DNA of 64,000 nt. Source: Psychrobacillus psychrodurans. Lineage in GTDB: Bacteria > Bacillota > Bacilli > Bacillales_A > Planococcaceae. How positions within the stretch are numbered: position 1 is the first letter of the stretch; each line of letters starts with the position of its first letter. The notes beneath the pieces were generated by a model that made no database searches, was not told the origin of the DNA, and saw only the letters and a program-made list of their open reading frames with translations. Both the position numbers and the translations under genes were made by a program. The DNA lies in contig FOUN01000015.1 of the NCBI GenBank assembly GCA_900114885.1, positions 1 to 64,000 on the forward strand, written 5' to 3'. Positions 51,680-60,849 of the stretch are shown one piece after another.

Positions 51680-52945
51680 ATGCCTGGTGAGCTGAATAAC
51701 TTTGCTCAAGGATACATAGAAAATCCAGAGAGAATAAAAAAGTTATATAAACGAACATTGATCATAATCGTTATTTCTCAAATGTTTGGAGGAGCAGGAT
51801 TAGCAGCTGGAGTAACAGTTGGAGCATTACTTGCAGAACAAATGCTTGGAACAAATGCATTTGCAGGGCTTCCAGCAGCTTTTTTGACTTTAGGATCAGC
51901 AGGAGCTGCTTTTTCAGTAGGAAGACTTTCTAACCGTCTTGGTAGACGCATGGGTCTTGCAACAGGCTTTATAACAGGCGGCCTCGGAGCAATAGGCGTT
52001 GTTTTTGCGACTGTTTTTAATAGTGTGCCTATATTATTTGCTTCCTTATTTGTATACGGTGCAGGAACTGCAACAAATTTACAAGCTCGCTATGCCGGTA
52101 CAGATCTAGCAACTAATAAACAGCGGGGCACTGCTGTAAGTATAGCAATGGTTTCCACGACATTTGGAGCAGTTGCTGGTCCAAACCTAGTGGATGTAAT
52201 GGGGAATTTCGCACTTTCAATTGGTGTTCCTGAATTAGCAGGTCCGTTTATTTTATCGGCAGCAGCATTTATATTAGCAGGAATTGTGATATTTACTTTT
52301 TTACGTCCTGATCCACTCATTATTGCGTTAAACATAAATACAAATAAAAAAAACACGATACTTAACGAGACTCTCGAAAAGAAACAAAGTAATAAAAAAG
52401 GAATTACAATTGGAGCTACCATTATGGTTCTTAGTCAAATTGTGATGCTTGCTATTATGACAATGACACCGATTCATATGGGACATCATGGTTACAGTTT
52501 AAGGGAAATCGGACTTGTTATCGGGTTTCATATAGGTGCAATGTATCTGCCTTCACTCTTCACGGGGATTCTTGTTGATAAGTTTGGTCGAACTGCCATG
52601 GCGATTGCTTCTGGAATCACATTGCTGCTTGCAGGAGTTGTAGCTGCAATTGCACCCGCTGACTCTTTATTCCTTCTTGTTGTTGCATTATCGTTACTTG
52701 GAATAGGATGGAATTTGGGGTTAATAAGCGGTACAGCCTTAATTGTTGATTCAACAGAACCTTCAACACGTGCCAAAACTCAAGGGACTGTGGATGTTTT
52801 TATTGCATTAGCAGGTGCAACCGGAGGTATCATGTCAGGACTGGTTGTTGCTGGTACAAGTTACGAAACGTTATCACTTGCCGGAGGGATTTTGTCTTTA
52901 ATACTCATTCCAGTTGTAATATGGTCCCGCAGTGGAAAAGAATGA
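51680..52945 (+). CDS. MFS transporter
   Basis: 421 residues with about 12 membrane segments. GRLSNRLGRRMGLATGFITG is motif A in the 2-3 loop, and GILVDKFGRTAMAIASG the matching motif in the 8-9 loop. The middle loop is LRPDPLIIALNINTNKKNTI. Substrate unknown. ATG 51680 follows AAAGAAGGT. It is the last large gene of the repeat-rich region. Confidence 0.87.
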   Translation: MPGELNNFAQGYIENPERIKKLYKRTLIIIVISQMFGGAGLAAGVTVGALLAEQMLGTNAFAGLPAAFLTLGSAGAAFSVGRLSNRLGRRMGLATGFITGGLGAIGVVFATVFNSVPILFASLFVYGAGTATNLQARYAGTDLATNKQRGTAVSIAMVSTTFGAVAGPNLVDVMGNFALSIGVPELAGPFILSAAAFILAGIVIFTFLRPDPLIIALNINTNKKNTILNETLEKKQSNKKGITIGATIMVLSQIVMLAIMTMTPIHMGHHGYSLREIGLVIGFHIGAMYLPSLFTGILVDKFGRTAMAIASGITLLLAGVVAAIAPADSLFLLVVALSLLGIGWNLGLISGTALIVDSTEPSTRAKTQGTVDVFIALAGATGGIMSGLVVAGTSYETLSLAGGILSLILIPVVIWSRSGKE

Positions 52946-52967
52946 TGGTACAAACGAAAATATTTCT

Positions 52968-52999
52968 TGTTTAACAAACGAGTGCGATTGTTGAACAAG
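52968..52999 (+). repeat. Last repeat copy of the array
   Basis: TTGTTTAACAAACGAGTGCG then ATTGTTGAACAAG; half-sites are variant (AACAAACG, TTGTTGAA). Beyond it no copy is seen. Confidence 0.55.
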
Positions 53000-53137
53000 A
53001 TTATCAGTTATTAACAACTCTCCACTCTTAAGAGTTTGGAATAATAATGATTTTATATTGGTTTTTACTCTTAGTTTGAATTTAGACCTCCAGGGTACAA
53101 TAGTACAGAGGACAAATTGTAGGTAGGAGGTGTTTAC

Positions 53138-53464
53138 ATGAATCAGAAATATGAAGAGTGTCTTAAAGCTTGCAACGAATGTCTAGAGGCTTGTAACAAA
53201 TGTTATGATGCTTGTTTAAGGGAAGATCATGTAAAAATGATGGTAGAGTGCATTAGATTAGATCGAGCTTGTGCGGATGCTTGTGCATTTGCTATACAAG
53301 CAATGACTTCTAATAGCCCTTTTATGAAAGAGATTTGTCAACTTTGTGCGGAAATTTGTGAACGTTGCGCGGATGAATGTGCTAAGCACGACCATGAACA
53401 TTGTCAAAGATGTGCTGAATCTTGCCGAAAATGTGCAAAAGCATGTCGTGAAATGAGTATGTAA
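53138..53464 (+). CDS. yhjQ: Four-helix bundle copper-binding protein (YhjQ-like)
   Basis: 108 residues with about 20 Cys, many in CxxC or CxxxC spacing (ECLKACNECLEACNKC, CQLCAEICERCADEC, CQRCAESCRKCAKAC). This is the Csp/DUF326 pattern of a helical bundle lined with Cys that stores Cu(I). It lies next to the csoR-copZ-copA cluster, which supports copper buffering. TAGGAGGTG precedes the ATG. Confidence 0.88.
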   Translation: MNQKYEECLKACNECLEACNKCYDACLREDHVKMMVECIRLDRACADACAFAIQAMTSNSPFMKEICQLCAEICERCADECAKHDHEHCQRCAESCRKCAKACREMSM

Positions 53465-53498
53465 GTTAAAATTACTAGGAATTTAATTTTGATTATTA

Positions 53499-53550
53499 AA
53501 AGGCTACTGCAAAAAGTAAGCAATATACTTTTTGTGGTAGCCTTAAATTT
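53499..53550 (+). terminator. Strong Rho-independent terminator
   Basis: AAGGCTAC-TG-CAAAAAGTA pairs with TACTTTTTG-TG-GTAGCCTT around 7 bases; a long two-part stem. Confidence 0.75.
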
Positions 53551-53667
53551 CTCTAAAAGAAAAAATGAAAGTGATGTTCCATCTTGCTGTGACATAAATG
53601 TAGAAACTCGTCAGAATGAGTCTCTTTAATATATAGACATTAAATAATAGCTCTGAAATTTTCTACT

Positions 53668-53696
53668 TTACATACCACACCGTGGTATGGTAATAT
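53668..53696 (+). promoter_or_regulatory. csoR promoter with CsoR-type operator
   Basis: CATACCAC (53671-53678), ACC, GTGGTATG (53682-53689) is a perfect inverted repeat. It fills the spacer between a weak -35 TTACAT (53668-53673) and -10 TAATAT (53691-53696). Confidence 0.8.
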
Positions 53697-53721
53697 GAAA
53701 CCAAGTTAGGAGGTTGAGCTG

Positions 53722-54054
53722 ATGGAAAACGTATTGAAAGATACTATTTACGATAAAGAGTTTGTCACATCCTGCCGGAAAAGCCATCATCCAGAACGTG
53801 TAAAAAAGGATTTAACAACTCGATTAAATCGTATAGAAGGGCAAATACGAGGGATCAAAGGCATGATAGATAAAGACGTTTACTGTGACGATGTAATTAC
53901 ACAACTGTCTGCGACACAATCTGCTTTAAATAGTGTAGCCAAAATTCTTGTGGAAGGTCATCTAAAAGGCTGTGTAGTTGATCGCCTTTCAGAAGGTGAT
54001 GAAGAGGTATTAGACGAACTACTTGTGACGATTCAAAAGCTCATGAAAAAATAA
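53722..54054 (+). CDS. csoR: Copper-sensing repressor CsoR
   Basis: 110 residues. The Cu(I) ligands are all present: Cys55 (VYCDDVITQ), His80 and Cys84 (VEGHLKGC). CsoR is an all-helical tetramer that leaves the DNA when it binds Cu(I). The N-terminal 20 residues extend beyond the usual start and contain an extra Cys and HH. GGAGG precedes the ATG. Operators of its kind lie before csoR, copZ and copA. Confidence 0.93.
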   Translation: MENVLKDTIYDKEFVTSCRKSHHPERVKKDLTTRLNRIEGQIRGIKGMIDKDVYCDDVITQLSATQSALNSVAKILVEGHLKGCVVDRLSEGDEEVLDELLVTIQKLMKK

Positions 54055-54095
54055 AAAGATATAACTAGCATAATGCAAAAATTTTTAATTAAAGT

Positions 54096-54112
54096 ATACC
54101 CCAGTGGTGTAT
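54096..54112 (+). promoter_or_regulatory. CsoR-type operator before copZ
   Basis: ATACCCC-AGT-GGTGTAT, one mismatch between the arms. Confidence 0.75.
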
Positions 54113-54149
54113 GTGGGTTATATATACTTCAATTAAGGAGAGAAAAAAT

Positions 54150-54356
54150 ATGCAAAATTTAACATTAAATGTACAAGGAATGTCTTGTGGACATTGCGTG
54201 AACGCAATCGAAAAAAGCGTTGGTCAATTAACTGGAGTAGAACTAGTAAAAGTAAACTTAACGGACGCGCAAGTAAATCTAGCATTCAATAAAGTGCAAG
54301 TATCACTCGATAAAATTAAAGAAACGATTGAAGATCAAGGTTATGAGGTAGAATAA
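54150..54356 (+). CDS. copZ: Copper chaperone CopZ
   Basis: 68 residues of the ferredoxin-like HMA fold. GMSCGHC holds the Cu(I)-binding CxxC (residues 13-16) in the usual loop. It passes Cu(I) to the N-terminal domains of CopA. ATG 54150 is chosen for AAGGAGAG; an in-frame ATG at 54111 overlaps the operator. Confidence 0.93.
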   Translation: MQNLTLNVQGMSCGHCVNAIEKSVGQLTGVELVKVNLTDAQVNLAFNKVQVSLDKIKETIEDQGYEVE

Positions 54357-54365
54357 AAATTGATG

Positions 54366-54392
54366 GAGTGCTTCCATAGCACTCTCTTATTT
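54366..54392 (+). terminator. Hairpin between copZ and copA
   Basis: GAGTGCT-TCCAT-AGCACTC followed by TCTTATTTT. It could reduce read-through so copA depends on its own promoter. Confidence 0.6.
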
Positions 54393-54402
54393 TCAAAATT
54401 AG

Positions 54403-54419
54403 ATACCCCTAGATGGTAT
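54403..54419 (+). promoter_or_regulatory. CsoR-type operator before copA
   Basis: ATACC-CCTAGAT-GGTAT, 5 bp arms with a 7-base centre. It overlaps an alternative upstream ATG of copA, which argues against that start. Confidence 0.75.
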
Positions 54420-54438
54420 GAAAGAGGTGGAAAGTAAC

Positions 54439-56856
54439 ATGAATACAGAAGTTAAAGAAGCTAACTTGCAAATTACAGGAATGACATGCGCAGCGTGTGC
54501 AATTCGTATAGAAAAAGGGTTAAATAAAATGGATGGTGTCGAACAAGCAAGTGTGAACTTGGCACTTGAAAAGTCATCGATTAAATATGATCCGTCCAAA
54601 CTGAGTGCAGCCGATTTTGAAAAAAAAATCGAAGCACTTGGTTACGGTGTTGTTAAACAAAAAGCGGAATTTGATATTACAGGAATGACTTGTGCCGCAT
54701 GTTCTACTCGCATTGAAAAAGGGTTAAATAAAATAGAAGGTGTTGCAATTGCGAACGTCAATCTAGCGCTTGAAAAAGCAACAATCGAATTTAATCCATC
54801 AGAAGTAACAGTTGCGGACATTATTGCCAAGGTAGAGAAGCTCGGTTATGGTGCACATCAAAAGCAAGAGGATACAGAACAAGTGGACCACAGAGAAAAG
54901 GCAATAAAAGATCAGAAACGTAAATTCATTATTTCGGCCATTTTATCGTTACCTTTACTATGGACGATGGTAGGGCACTTTACATTTACATCATTCCTAT
55001 ATGTACCGGATTTTTTAATGAATCCATGGATACAACTGATTTTGGCAACACCAGTACAATTTATTATCGGTAAACAGTTTTATGTGGGTGCTTATAAAGC
55101 ACTTCGCAATGGTAGCGCAAACATGGATGTACTTGTAGTCATGGGTACTTCCGCAGCCTATTTTTATAGTGTATATCAAGCAGTTGTTACAGCTGGAACA
55201 CATCACGGGCCACACCTATATTTTGAAACAAGTGCGGTACTGATTACACTTATTATTTTAGGTAAATTATTTGAGGCAAAAGCTAAAGGACGTTCGTCTG
55301 AAGCTATAAAAAAATTAATGGGGCTTCAAGCTAAAACAGCCATCGTCGTTCGTGATGGAGTTGAAAAAGAAGTACCCTTAGAAGAAGTAGTGATAGGTGA
55401 CACGATTTTAGTGAAACCAGGTGAAAAAATCCCAGTTGATGGGGAGGTTTTAGAAGGAATTACAGCAGTGGATGAATCCATGTTAACAGGTGAAAGTTTA
55501 CCTGTGGATAAAAATACAGGCGATGTATTATATGGATCAACCATTAACAAAAATGGTTTCATCAAAATGAAAGCAACAAAAGTTGGTCGTGACACTACAT
55601 TAGCTCAAATTATTAAAGTAGTAGAAGATGCACAAGGGTCAAAAGCTCCGATCCAACGAATGGCAGATCAAATTTCGGGTATTTTTGTACCAATAGTAAT
55701 AGGGATTGCTATCCTTACCTTCCTAGTATGGATTATCTGGGTGCAACCAGGTGAATTTACACCCGCACTTGAAGTGTTGATAGCGGTACTGGTTATTGCT
55801 TGTCCGTGTGCACTTGGTCTGGCTACACCAACTTCAATTATGGCGGGTTCTGGTCGTGCAGCTGAGTTAGGCATTTTATTCAAAGGTGGAGAGCACTTAG
55901 AGCAGACACAAAGTATTGACACGGTTGTAGTTGATAAAACTGGAACTGTTACACATGGTAAACCTGTTTTAACAGATGTTGTGCTAGCATCTGGTCAAGA
56001 GGAAGAAAAACTCCTGTCCTTAATCGGTGCGGCCGAGAAACAATCAGAACACCCATTAGCACAAGCAATCGTTGAAGGTATTCAAGACAAAAGCATTGAA
56101 CTGGGTAAAGTTCAATTTTTCGAAGCAATCCCCGGTTACGGTGTCCAGGCAACCGTTTCAGGTCAGGCCGTTGTTATAGGTACACGCAAACTTATGCAGC
56201 AATATGGAATAGAAATACAATCAGTTCTTCCAACGATGGAAAAGTTAGAGAGTGATGGCAAAACAGCAATGTTAGCTGCCATTAATGGACAATATGCAGG
56301 AATAGTTGCAGTAGCAGATACAATTAAAGATACCTCTCGGGAAGCTGTACACCGATTACAACAAATGGGCATCAAGGTGATCATGATGACAGGTGATAAT
56401 GAACGTACAGCCCAAGCAATTGGAAAAGAGGTAGGCGTTGATGCAGTTATTGCAGAAGTGCTTCCCGAAGGTAAAGCAGAAGAAGTGAAAAAGCTACAAC
56501 AACAGGGCAAAAAGGTTGCAATGGTTGGTGATGGTATTAATGATGCACCAGCACTAGCAACTGCCAATATTGGGATGGCCATTGGTACTGGAACTGACGT
56601 AGCGATGGAAGCTGCTGATGTGACATTAATTCGCGGAGATTTAAACAGCATTGCTGATGCGATTATAATGAGTCGTAAAACAATGCGCAATATTAAACAA
56701 AACTTATTCTGGGCATTTGGCTATAATACACTTGGTATTCCGATTGCGGCAATAGGATTACTTGCACCTTGGATTGCAGGCGCAGCGATGGCATTTAGTT
56801 CCGTGTCAGTTGTACTGAACGCTCTACGTTTACAAAGAGTGAAACTAGAAAAATAA
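54439..56856 (+). CDS. copA: Copper-exporting P1B-type ATPase CopA
   Basis: 805 residues. Two N-terminal HMA domains with GMTCAAC at about residues 14-20 and 82-88. Then eight membrane segments with the CPC motif at 455-457 ([13 protein letters not shown]), phosphorylation site DKTGT with Asp 499, SEHPLA, GDN and [10 protein letters not shown]. It pumps Cu(I) out of the cytosol. The ATG 54439 follows AAGAGGTGGA. A strong terminator follows. Confidence 0.95.
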   Translation: MNTEVKEANLQITGMTCAACAIRIEKGLNKMDGVEQASVNLALEKSSIKYDPSKLSAADFEKKIEALGYGVVKQKAEFDITGMTCAACSTRIEKGLNKIEGVAIANVNLALEKATIEFNPSEVTVADIIAKVEKLGYGAHQKQEDTEQVDHREKAIKDQKRKFIISAILSLPLLWTMVGHFTFTSFLYVPDFLMNPWIQLILATPVQFIIGKQFYVGAYKALRNGSANMDVLVVMGTSAAYFYSVYQAVVTAGTHHGPHLYFETSAVLITLIILGKLFEAKAKGRSSEAIKKLMGLQAKTAIVVRDGVEKEVPLEEVVIGDTILVKPGEKIPVDGEVLEGITAVDESMLTGESLPVDKNTGDVLYGSTINKNGFIKMKATKVGRDTTLAQIIKVVEDAQGSKAPIQRMADQISGIFVPIVIGIAILTFLVWIIWVQPGEFTPALEVLIAVLVIACPCALGLATPTSIMAGSGRAAELGILFKGGEHLEQTQSIDTVVVDKTGTVTHGKPVLTDVVLASGQEEEKLLSLIGAAEKQSEHPLAQAIVEGIQDKSIELGKVQFFEAIPGYGVQATVSGQAVVIGTRKLMQQYGIEIQSVLPTMEKLESDGKTAMLAAINGQYAGIVAVADTIKDTSREAVHRLQQMGIKVIMMTGDNERTAQAIGKEVGVDAVIAEVLPEGKAEEVKKLQQQGKKVAMVGDGINDAPALATANIGMAIGTGTDVAMEAADVTLIRGDLNSIADAIIMSRKTMRNIKQNLFWAFGYNTLGIPIAAIGLLAPWIAGAAMAFSSVSVVLNALRLQRVKLEK

Positions 56857-56865
56857 AACACCATT

Positions 56866-56908
56866 ATCTATAGAGTGAACTACGATATACACTGTTTACT
56901 CTATAGAT
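56866..56908 (+). terminator. Strong hairpin after copA
   Basis: ATCTATAGAGTGAAC and GTTTACTCTATAGAT, 15 bp with one wobble pair; no T run directly after. Confidence 0.7.
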
Positions 56909-56974
56909 TACATGTTATTCGTATCAATTAAGAAGCATTTACCAAAAAATATACAATTTTTTTGGAGCTAAATA

Positions 56975-56991
56975 ATACCTAACCTAGGTAT
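56975..56991 (+). promoter_or_regulatory. CsoR/CstR-type operator before the reductase-like gene
   Basis: ATACCTA-ACC-TAGGTAT, perfect 7 bp arms. The same TACC/GGTA frame as the sites before csoR, copZ, copA and the CstR-like gene. Confidence 0.7.
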
Positions 56992-57041
56992 GGTAATTAA
57001 GATAAATAAAGAATACTATTTAGAAAAAGGTGGAAATGAAT

Positions 57042-57659
57042 ATGGAGAGCGATGTTAAAAAAATTAAAATTGCGATAAACAGCGGAATAGGGTTTGGAGC
57101 AAAGTTAGATGCAAAACAACTTATGACAATCTCTAAATATATGTATGAAGATGATCAACTTGAATTAACCACTTTTCAACAACTCTATATAGAAATTCCA
57201 GAGAATAGAAAAGTAGAAATCATAGATGAATTTGAACGTGTTGGGTTGGCTTGTTATCCAGTAGGAAACTACGTAAAGAGTTTAAGAACATGCAATTTTT
57301 GCAAAGGAGAAGAAGAAGAAGGAATGCCAGTAGCAAAAGAGTTAAATAGACGCTTTGCTGGAAAACCTGTACCGTTCACTCTAAAGTTTGCTTATACAGG
57401 TTGCCCAATTGGCTGCGGTGAACCAATGTTAAGTGACATAGGAGTAATGAAATTTAAAGATAATTACAATTTATATGTTGGAGGAAAAGCAAAAGGAAAA
57501 GACGCCGAGGTTGGTTTCTTGCTGAAGGAGAACTTAACACCAGAAGAATTGTACGATACCGTAGATGAGGTAATTGCTACCTATTCACAAATGGGCAAAA
57601 ACCGGGAGACATTTTTTAAATTCTGGAAGAGGCTTGGTAAGGACCAATTGATAAGTTAA
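57042..57659 (+). CDS. Nitrite/sulfite reductase domain protein (siroheme, 4Fe-4S type)
   Basis: 205 residues, far shorter than a full reductase. It has the ferredoxin-like half (FQQLYIEIP) and the cluster motifs RTCNFCKG and TGCPIGCGEP, the two Cys pairs that hold 4Fe-4S and siroheme. Similar short proteins occur with CstR or CsoR regulons and may act in sulfur or persulfide metabolism. ATG 57042 is chosen for AAAAAGGTGG; two further in-frame starts lie 6 and 12 bases upstream. Confidence 0.8.
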   Translation: MESDVKKIKIAINSGIGFGAKLDAKQLMTISKYMYEDDQLELTTFQQLYIEIPENRKVEIIDEFERVGLACYPVGNYVKSLRTCNFCKGEEEEGMPVAKELNRRFAGKPVPFTLKFAYTGCPIGCGEPMLSDIGVMKFKDNYNLYVGGKAKGKDAEVGFLLKENLTPEELYDTVDEVIATYSQMGKNRETFFKFWKRLGKDQLIS

Positions 57660-57785
57660 TGAAGATTGCTATATTTGTTGTGGATTAATAAATAGGTAAG
57701 GGGAAATAATTCATCTTATTCTAGACGGTCCATTATTTAATATCATAGTCAAAAATTAAACTGTAATATTGGAGGTAATATCGTT

Positions 57786-59204
57786 ATGACTACACATGCA
57801 CAGTCAATTTCGCAACCTGATCCGAAGCGTTGGAAAGCACTCTTTTTGTTGTGCTTTGCGAATTTTCTTGTCATGATGGATTCTGCGATTATTCAGATTG
57901 CCCTACCATCTATCAAAGAAACGCTCGGTTATAGTCAAGAAAACTTACAATGGGTAATGAGTGCTTTTCTGATTTTCTTCGGAGGATTTCTACTATTGGG
58001 CGGAAGGTTAGCGGATTTATTCGGAAATCGACGAATTTTTAATATGGGTGTTATCATTTTAATTGTGTCATCTATGTTTGCAGGTTTAGCTTGGAGTGAA
58101 ATGAGTTTAAACGTGTTCCGAGGAATTCAAGGATTGGGCTCTGCTTTCATTGCTCCAGCTGCACTGTCCCTGATTATGCTATTGTTTTCTTATAATGGAC
58201 AAGAAATGGGTAAAGCACTTGCTTTTTGGGGGCTTTCCGGGGCAGCAGGTGGAGCTTTAGGGATCGTTTTAGGAGGCATCATTACTGAAGTTCTAGGTTG
58301 GCGCTGGACATTATTGATCTATGTACCATTTGGTATTATCGTACTTATCTTATCTCCAAAGCTTTTACAAAAGACAGGACGCAAAGCAACGGGTGGTGTT
58401 GATTATATCGGTGCCATTTTAGTTACTGTTTCCTCCATGTTAATTGTGTATGGAATTGTAACAGCAGAGCATAGTGGTTGGCAGTCATTCAATACAATAG
58501 TTGCCTTAGCTGTTGGTGCTGTCTTGCTTCTTATTTTTCTTTTGGTACAGTCCAAGAAAAAAGAACCACTTTTACCGCTCAATATATTCAAGATACCTAA
58601 TTTAGCTATAGGAAATATTTCCGTTTTCTTAATAGCAGCATCCTGGTTTCCGCTTGTATATATACTTGTTTTATACTTGCAACAGGTTTTACAGCTTTCT
58701 CCTTTTGTTGGAGCAATGGCACTACTTCCCATGCCGATATTTATGGCGATTTTCATGATCGTTTTGGCAGAAAAGGTAATGGAGAAATTCGGAATAAAAA
58801 AGACATTGATCACTGGATTTATCATACTAGGAGGAGGCGCCATTTTATTTTCACAAACAGCTACAGTAAATGGAAACTATTGGACAAATGTGTTGCTAGC
58901 TGGATTACTAGCATCTCTAGGTAATGCACTTGCCTATTTACCTGCTACCACGGCATCTGTGTCAGAAGTCGAATCAGAAAGGTCAGGTATTGCATCTGGT
59001 TTATACAATACCTTTTACCAAATTGGTTCTGCGGTTGGTCTAGCTGTAATAGTAGCTATTGCAGGTGCAACCACTGCTTCTAGCACAGCCGGATCCTCGG
59101 TAGTTGCCTTGAATGACGGTTTTCAGCAGGCATTTTTCTGGTCAGGTATAATAGCATTTGTAGGTGCTCTATTAGTGCTTCTATTTGCCCGCTCACCGAA
59201 TTAA
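57786..59204 (+). CDS. MFS transporter, DHA2 (EmrB/QacA) type, 14 segments
   Basis: 472 residues. NFLVMMDSAIIQIALPSIKE is motif D1 of 14-segment drug:H+ antiporters, then GGRLADLFGNRRIFNMG (motif A), RGIQGLGSAFIAPAALSLIM (motif B) and GLSGAAGGALGIVLGGIITE (motif C, antiporter motif). It exports drugs or dyes. TTGGAGGTAA precedes the ATG; a terminator follows. Confidence 0.9.
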   Translation: MTTHAQSISQPDPKRWKALFLLCFANFLVMMDSAIIQIALPSIKETLGYSQENLQWVMSAFLIFFGGFLLLGGRLADLFGNRRIFNMGVIILIVSSMFAGLAWSEMSLNVFRGIQGLGSAFIAPAALSLIMLLFSYNGQEMGKALAFWGLSGAAGGALGIVLGGIITEVLGWRWTLLIYVPFGIIVLILSPKLLQKTGRKATGGVDYIGAILVTVSSMLIVYGIVTAEHSGWQSFNTIVALAVGAVLLLIFLLVQSKKKEPLLPLNIFKIPNLAIGNISVFLIAASWFPLVYILVLYLQQVLQLSPFVGAMALLPMPIFMAIFMIVLAEKVMEKFGIKKTLITGFIILGGGAILFSQTATVNGNYWTNVLLAGLLASLGNALAYLPATTASVSEVESERSGIASGLYNTFYQIGSAVGLAVIVAIAGATTASSTAGSSVVALNDGFQQAFFWSGIIAFVGALLVLLFARSPN

Positions 59205-59225
59205 GGAGAGTCATTTCCATTGGTA

Positions 59226-59260
59226 AAGTCCCGGATTTATTGTTCTGGGGCTTTTTTTTA
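59226..59260 (+). terminator. Rho-independent terminator
   Basis: AAGTCCC and GGGGCTT (one wobble pair) around 14 bases, then T7. Confidence 0.75.
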
Positions 59261-59283
59261 ATATGTTTAACTATGAAATATGA

Positions 59284-59318
59284 AAAAAACAGACAGAAAT
59301 GTATTTTTTCAGTCTGTA
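59284..59318 (-). terminator. Terminator of the small - strand gene
   Basis: On the - strand ACAGAC and GTCTGT form the stem, followed by T7, 8 bases after the stop at 59326. Confidence 0.65.
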
Positions 59319-59325
59319 TTTACGC

Positions 59326-59451
59326 TTAAAATGAGTTTGATTCGCCGTGGTCTGGTGCAGCCTTATCCCCTTCATAGATATCTTCTTCCCTCATAACGGA
59401 CGAACCGCCTTCTATCTTATATGTTGCGATTACTTCTTTGACCACCTTCAT
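59326..59451 (-). CDS. Small acidic protein, 41 aa
   Basis: ATG 59451 on the - strand; MKVVKEVIATYKIEGGSSVM then REEDIYEGDKAAPDHGESNS. GGAG lies about 13 bases upstream, a long spacing. Its own Rho-independent terminator follows at once, which supports a real small gene. No family recognised. Confidence 0.5.
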   Translation of the reverse strand: MKVVKEVIATYKIEGGSSVMREEDIYEGDKAAPDHGESNSF

Positions 59452-59510
59452 ATCAAACAGTATCTCCAGCTAGATATAAAGTTTTTTCTTTTGTTGTTTG
59501 AAGACAACAT

Positions 59511-59657
59511 GTGTATAATAAGTCTTCGCTAAAAGATATTTTAAAATTTAATGGTAGATTCGGTGAAGAAAAATGGTATGATCCCTACATCACAACAAAA
59601 TATCCGAATAAAAAGCTAGTTGTATTATCTTGTATGGATTCACGTCTTGTTAACTAA
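59511..59657 (+). pseudogene. Beta-carbonic anhydrase, N-terminal remnant
   Basis: From GTG 59511 the frame reads SLKDILKFNGRFGEEKWYDP then YITTKYPNKKLVVLSCMDSR and stops at 59655. LSCMDSRL is the first zinc motif (C-x-D-x-R) of beta-carbonic anhydrases, which are normally about 190 residues. The rest, with the second His and Cys, is gone. Confidence 0.7.
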
Positions 59658-59670
59658 GTAAAGTGTAATG

Positions 59671-59712
59671 AAAAAAGACTATCCAGAAAAAATTACATCT
59701 GGACAGCCTTTA
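59671..59712 (-). terminator. Terminator of the isochorismatase gene
   Basis: On the - strand GGCTGTCCAGA pairs with TCTGGATAGTC, then T6. Confidence 0.75.
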
Positions 59713-59736
59713 CTTTTAAATGTTCTTTATGATTTG

Positions 59737-60288
59737 TTAATTTTTTTGTAGGAAATCTTCGGTGGATTCTACAGCGCAATACATACCGTTAAGCGCACCG
59801 ACAAACGCATAATGAACTTGTTCAGCTGGAACGACCTTACCTTCATAAGACAAGTCTCGTGTAGCACATGCATCTTCAATAAGTGTCGTCTCAAACCCTA
59901 GATCCACTGCAGCTCTGACTGTTGCATCAATACACATATGTGTCATCATACCCACAACCACTACCTTAGTTATTCCTTTTTCTTTTAGTTTGCTTGCTAA
60001 TTCAGTCTTTAAAAAGCTATTAGGGAAATGTTTGATAATAATGCTTTCATTTTCCAATGGTTGAACAGTTTCATGTATTTCAGCCCCTAGGGTATCAGAA
60101 ATAAAGAAGCCTAGTGCTGGGTCAGCTGCGATATGTTGAACATGAAAAATGTTCTCTTTGTTATTCTTTCTAAACCATTCAAGCACTTTCGCAGCATTAG
60201 CAGCCGCTTTTTCAGGGTTATTTAATTCCATATTTCCTTTTGGAAAATAGTCGTTTTGAATATCTACAATAATTAGAGCTGTGCTCAT
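59737..60288 (-). CDS. Isochorismatase-family cysteine hydrolase
   Basis: 183 residues. Triad: Asp in IIVDIQNDYF (residue 9), Lys in IIIKHFPNSF (about 88), Cys in MMTHMCIDATVRAAVDLGF (about 119). DIQNDYFPKGNMEL is typical of the pncA/YcaC-like branch. ATG 60288 follows GAGGTGGA. It faces an Lrp/AsnC gene 120 bases away, which may regulate it. Confidence 0.9.
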   Translation of the reverse strand: MSTALIIVDIQNDYFPKGNMELNNPEKAAANAAKVLEWFRKNNKENIFHVQHIAADPALGFFISDTLGAEIHETVQPLENESIIIKHFPNSFLKTELASKLKEKGITKVVVVGMMTHMCIDATVRAAVDLGFETTLIEDACATRDLSYEGKVVPAEQVHYAFVGALNGMYCAVESTEDFLQKN

Positions 60289-60408
60289 TTTATCCACCTC
60301 ATTCAAATTATTTTGTTACACTATAATCATAGAACGTTTAGTAGTTTATATCGATAGGTTGACGAAACACTTTTATCTCTAAAAATTTCATGGTGAAAGG
60401 AATTTATA

Positions 60409-60849
60409 ATGGAACTTGATAATATTGATTTTCAAATTCTTCGGTTATTATCCGAAAACTCTCGTGTTCAATGGAAAGACTTAGGTGAACAAATTCATAT
60501 GACCGGACAAGCAGTAGGGAATCGTATAAAAAAACTGGAGGAAAATGGGGTTATTAAAGCTTACTCATTAATAGTTGATGAAATGAAATTAGGACTTATT
60601 TATACTGCGTTTGTCATTATTTATATGAAAACAGTCAATCATGATTCGTTCATAAGGTTGATGAATGATCGAAAAGAAGTGGTAGAGGTTCACCGCGTAT
60701 CGGGAGAAGCCTGTTATCATATAAAAATAAAAGTCAGTTCTCAAGAGCAATTGAATCTTTTTTTGGATAAAATTCTTGAGTACGGGAACTATACTGTACA
60801 TTTATCTATCCAGGAGATTAAACTACAGAATCCGTTGACTGCTACATGA
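60409..60849 (+). CDS. Lrp/AsnC-family transcriptional regulator
   Basis: 146 residues. The helix-turn-helix is in DFQILRLLSENSRVQWKDLG then EQIHMTGQAVGNRIKKLEEN, followed by the RAM effector domain (VHRVSGEACYHIKIKVSSQE). Divergent from the isochorismatase gene. GAAAGGAATT precedes the ATG. A second, decayed member of the family is at 62895. Confidence 0.9.
   Translation: MELDNIDFQILRLLSENSRVQWKDLGEQIHMTGQAVGNRIKKLEENGVIKAYSLIVDEMKLGLIYTAFVIIYMKTVNHDSFIRLMNDRKEVVEVHRVSGEACYHIKIKVSSQEQLNLFLDKILEYGNYTVHLSIQEIKLQNPLTAT

Noticed and set aside
150-52999. Dispersed repeats considered as a CRISPR array
   Set aside because: Spacing is hundreds to thousands of bases with genes in between, and no cas genes are visible.
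1-53000. The region considered as a prophage or conjugative element
   Set aside because: No capsid, terminase, tail, relaxase, type IV secretion or tyrosine/serine integrase gene is present; only one IS3-type transposase.
56163-56690. 175-codon open frame opposite copA
   Set aside because: Antisense shadow of a well-conserved ATPase domain.
59347-59532. 61-codon + strand frame
   Set aside because: It lies antisense to the small - strand gene, with Phe/Leu/Cys-rich translation and no binding site.
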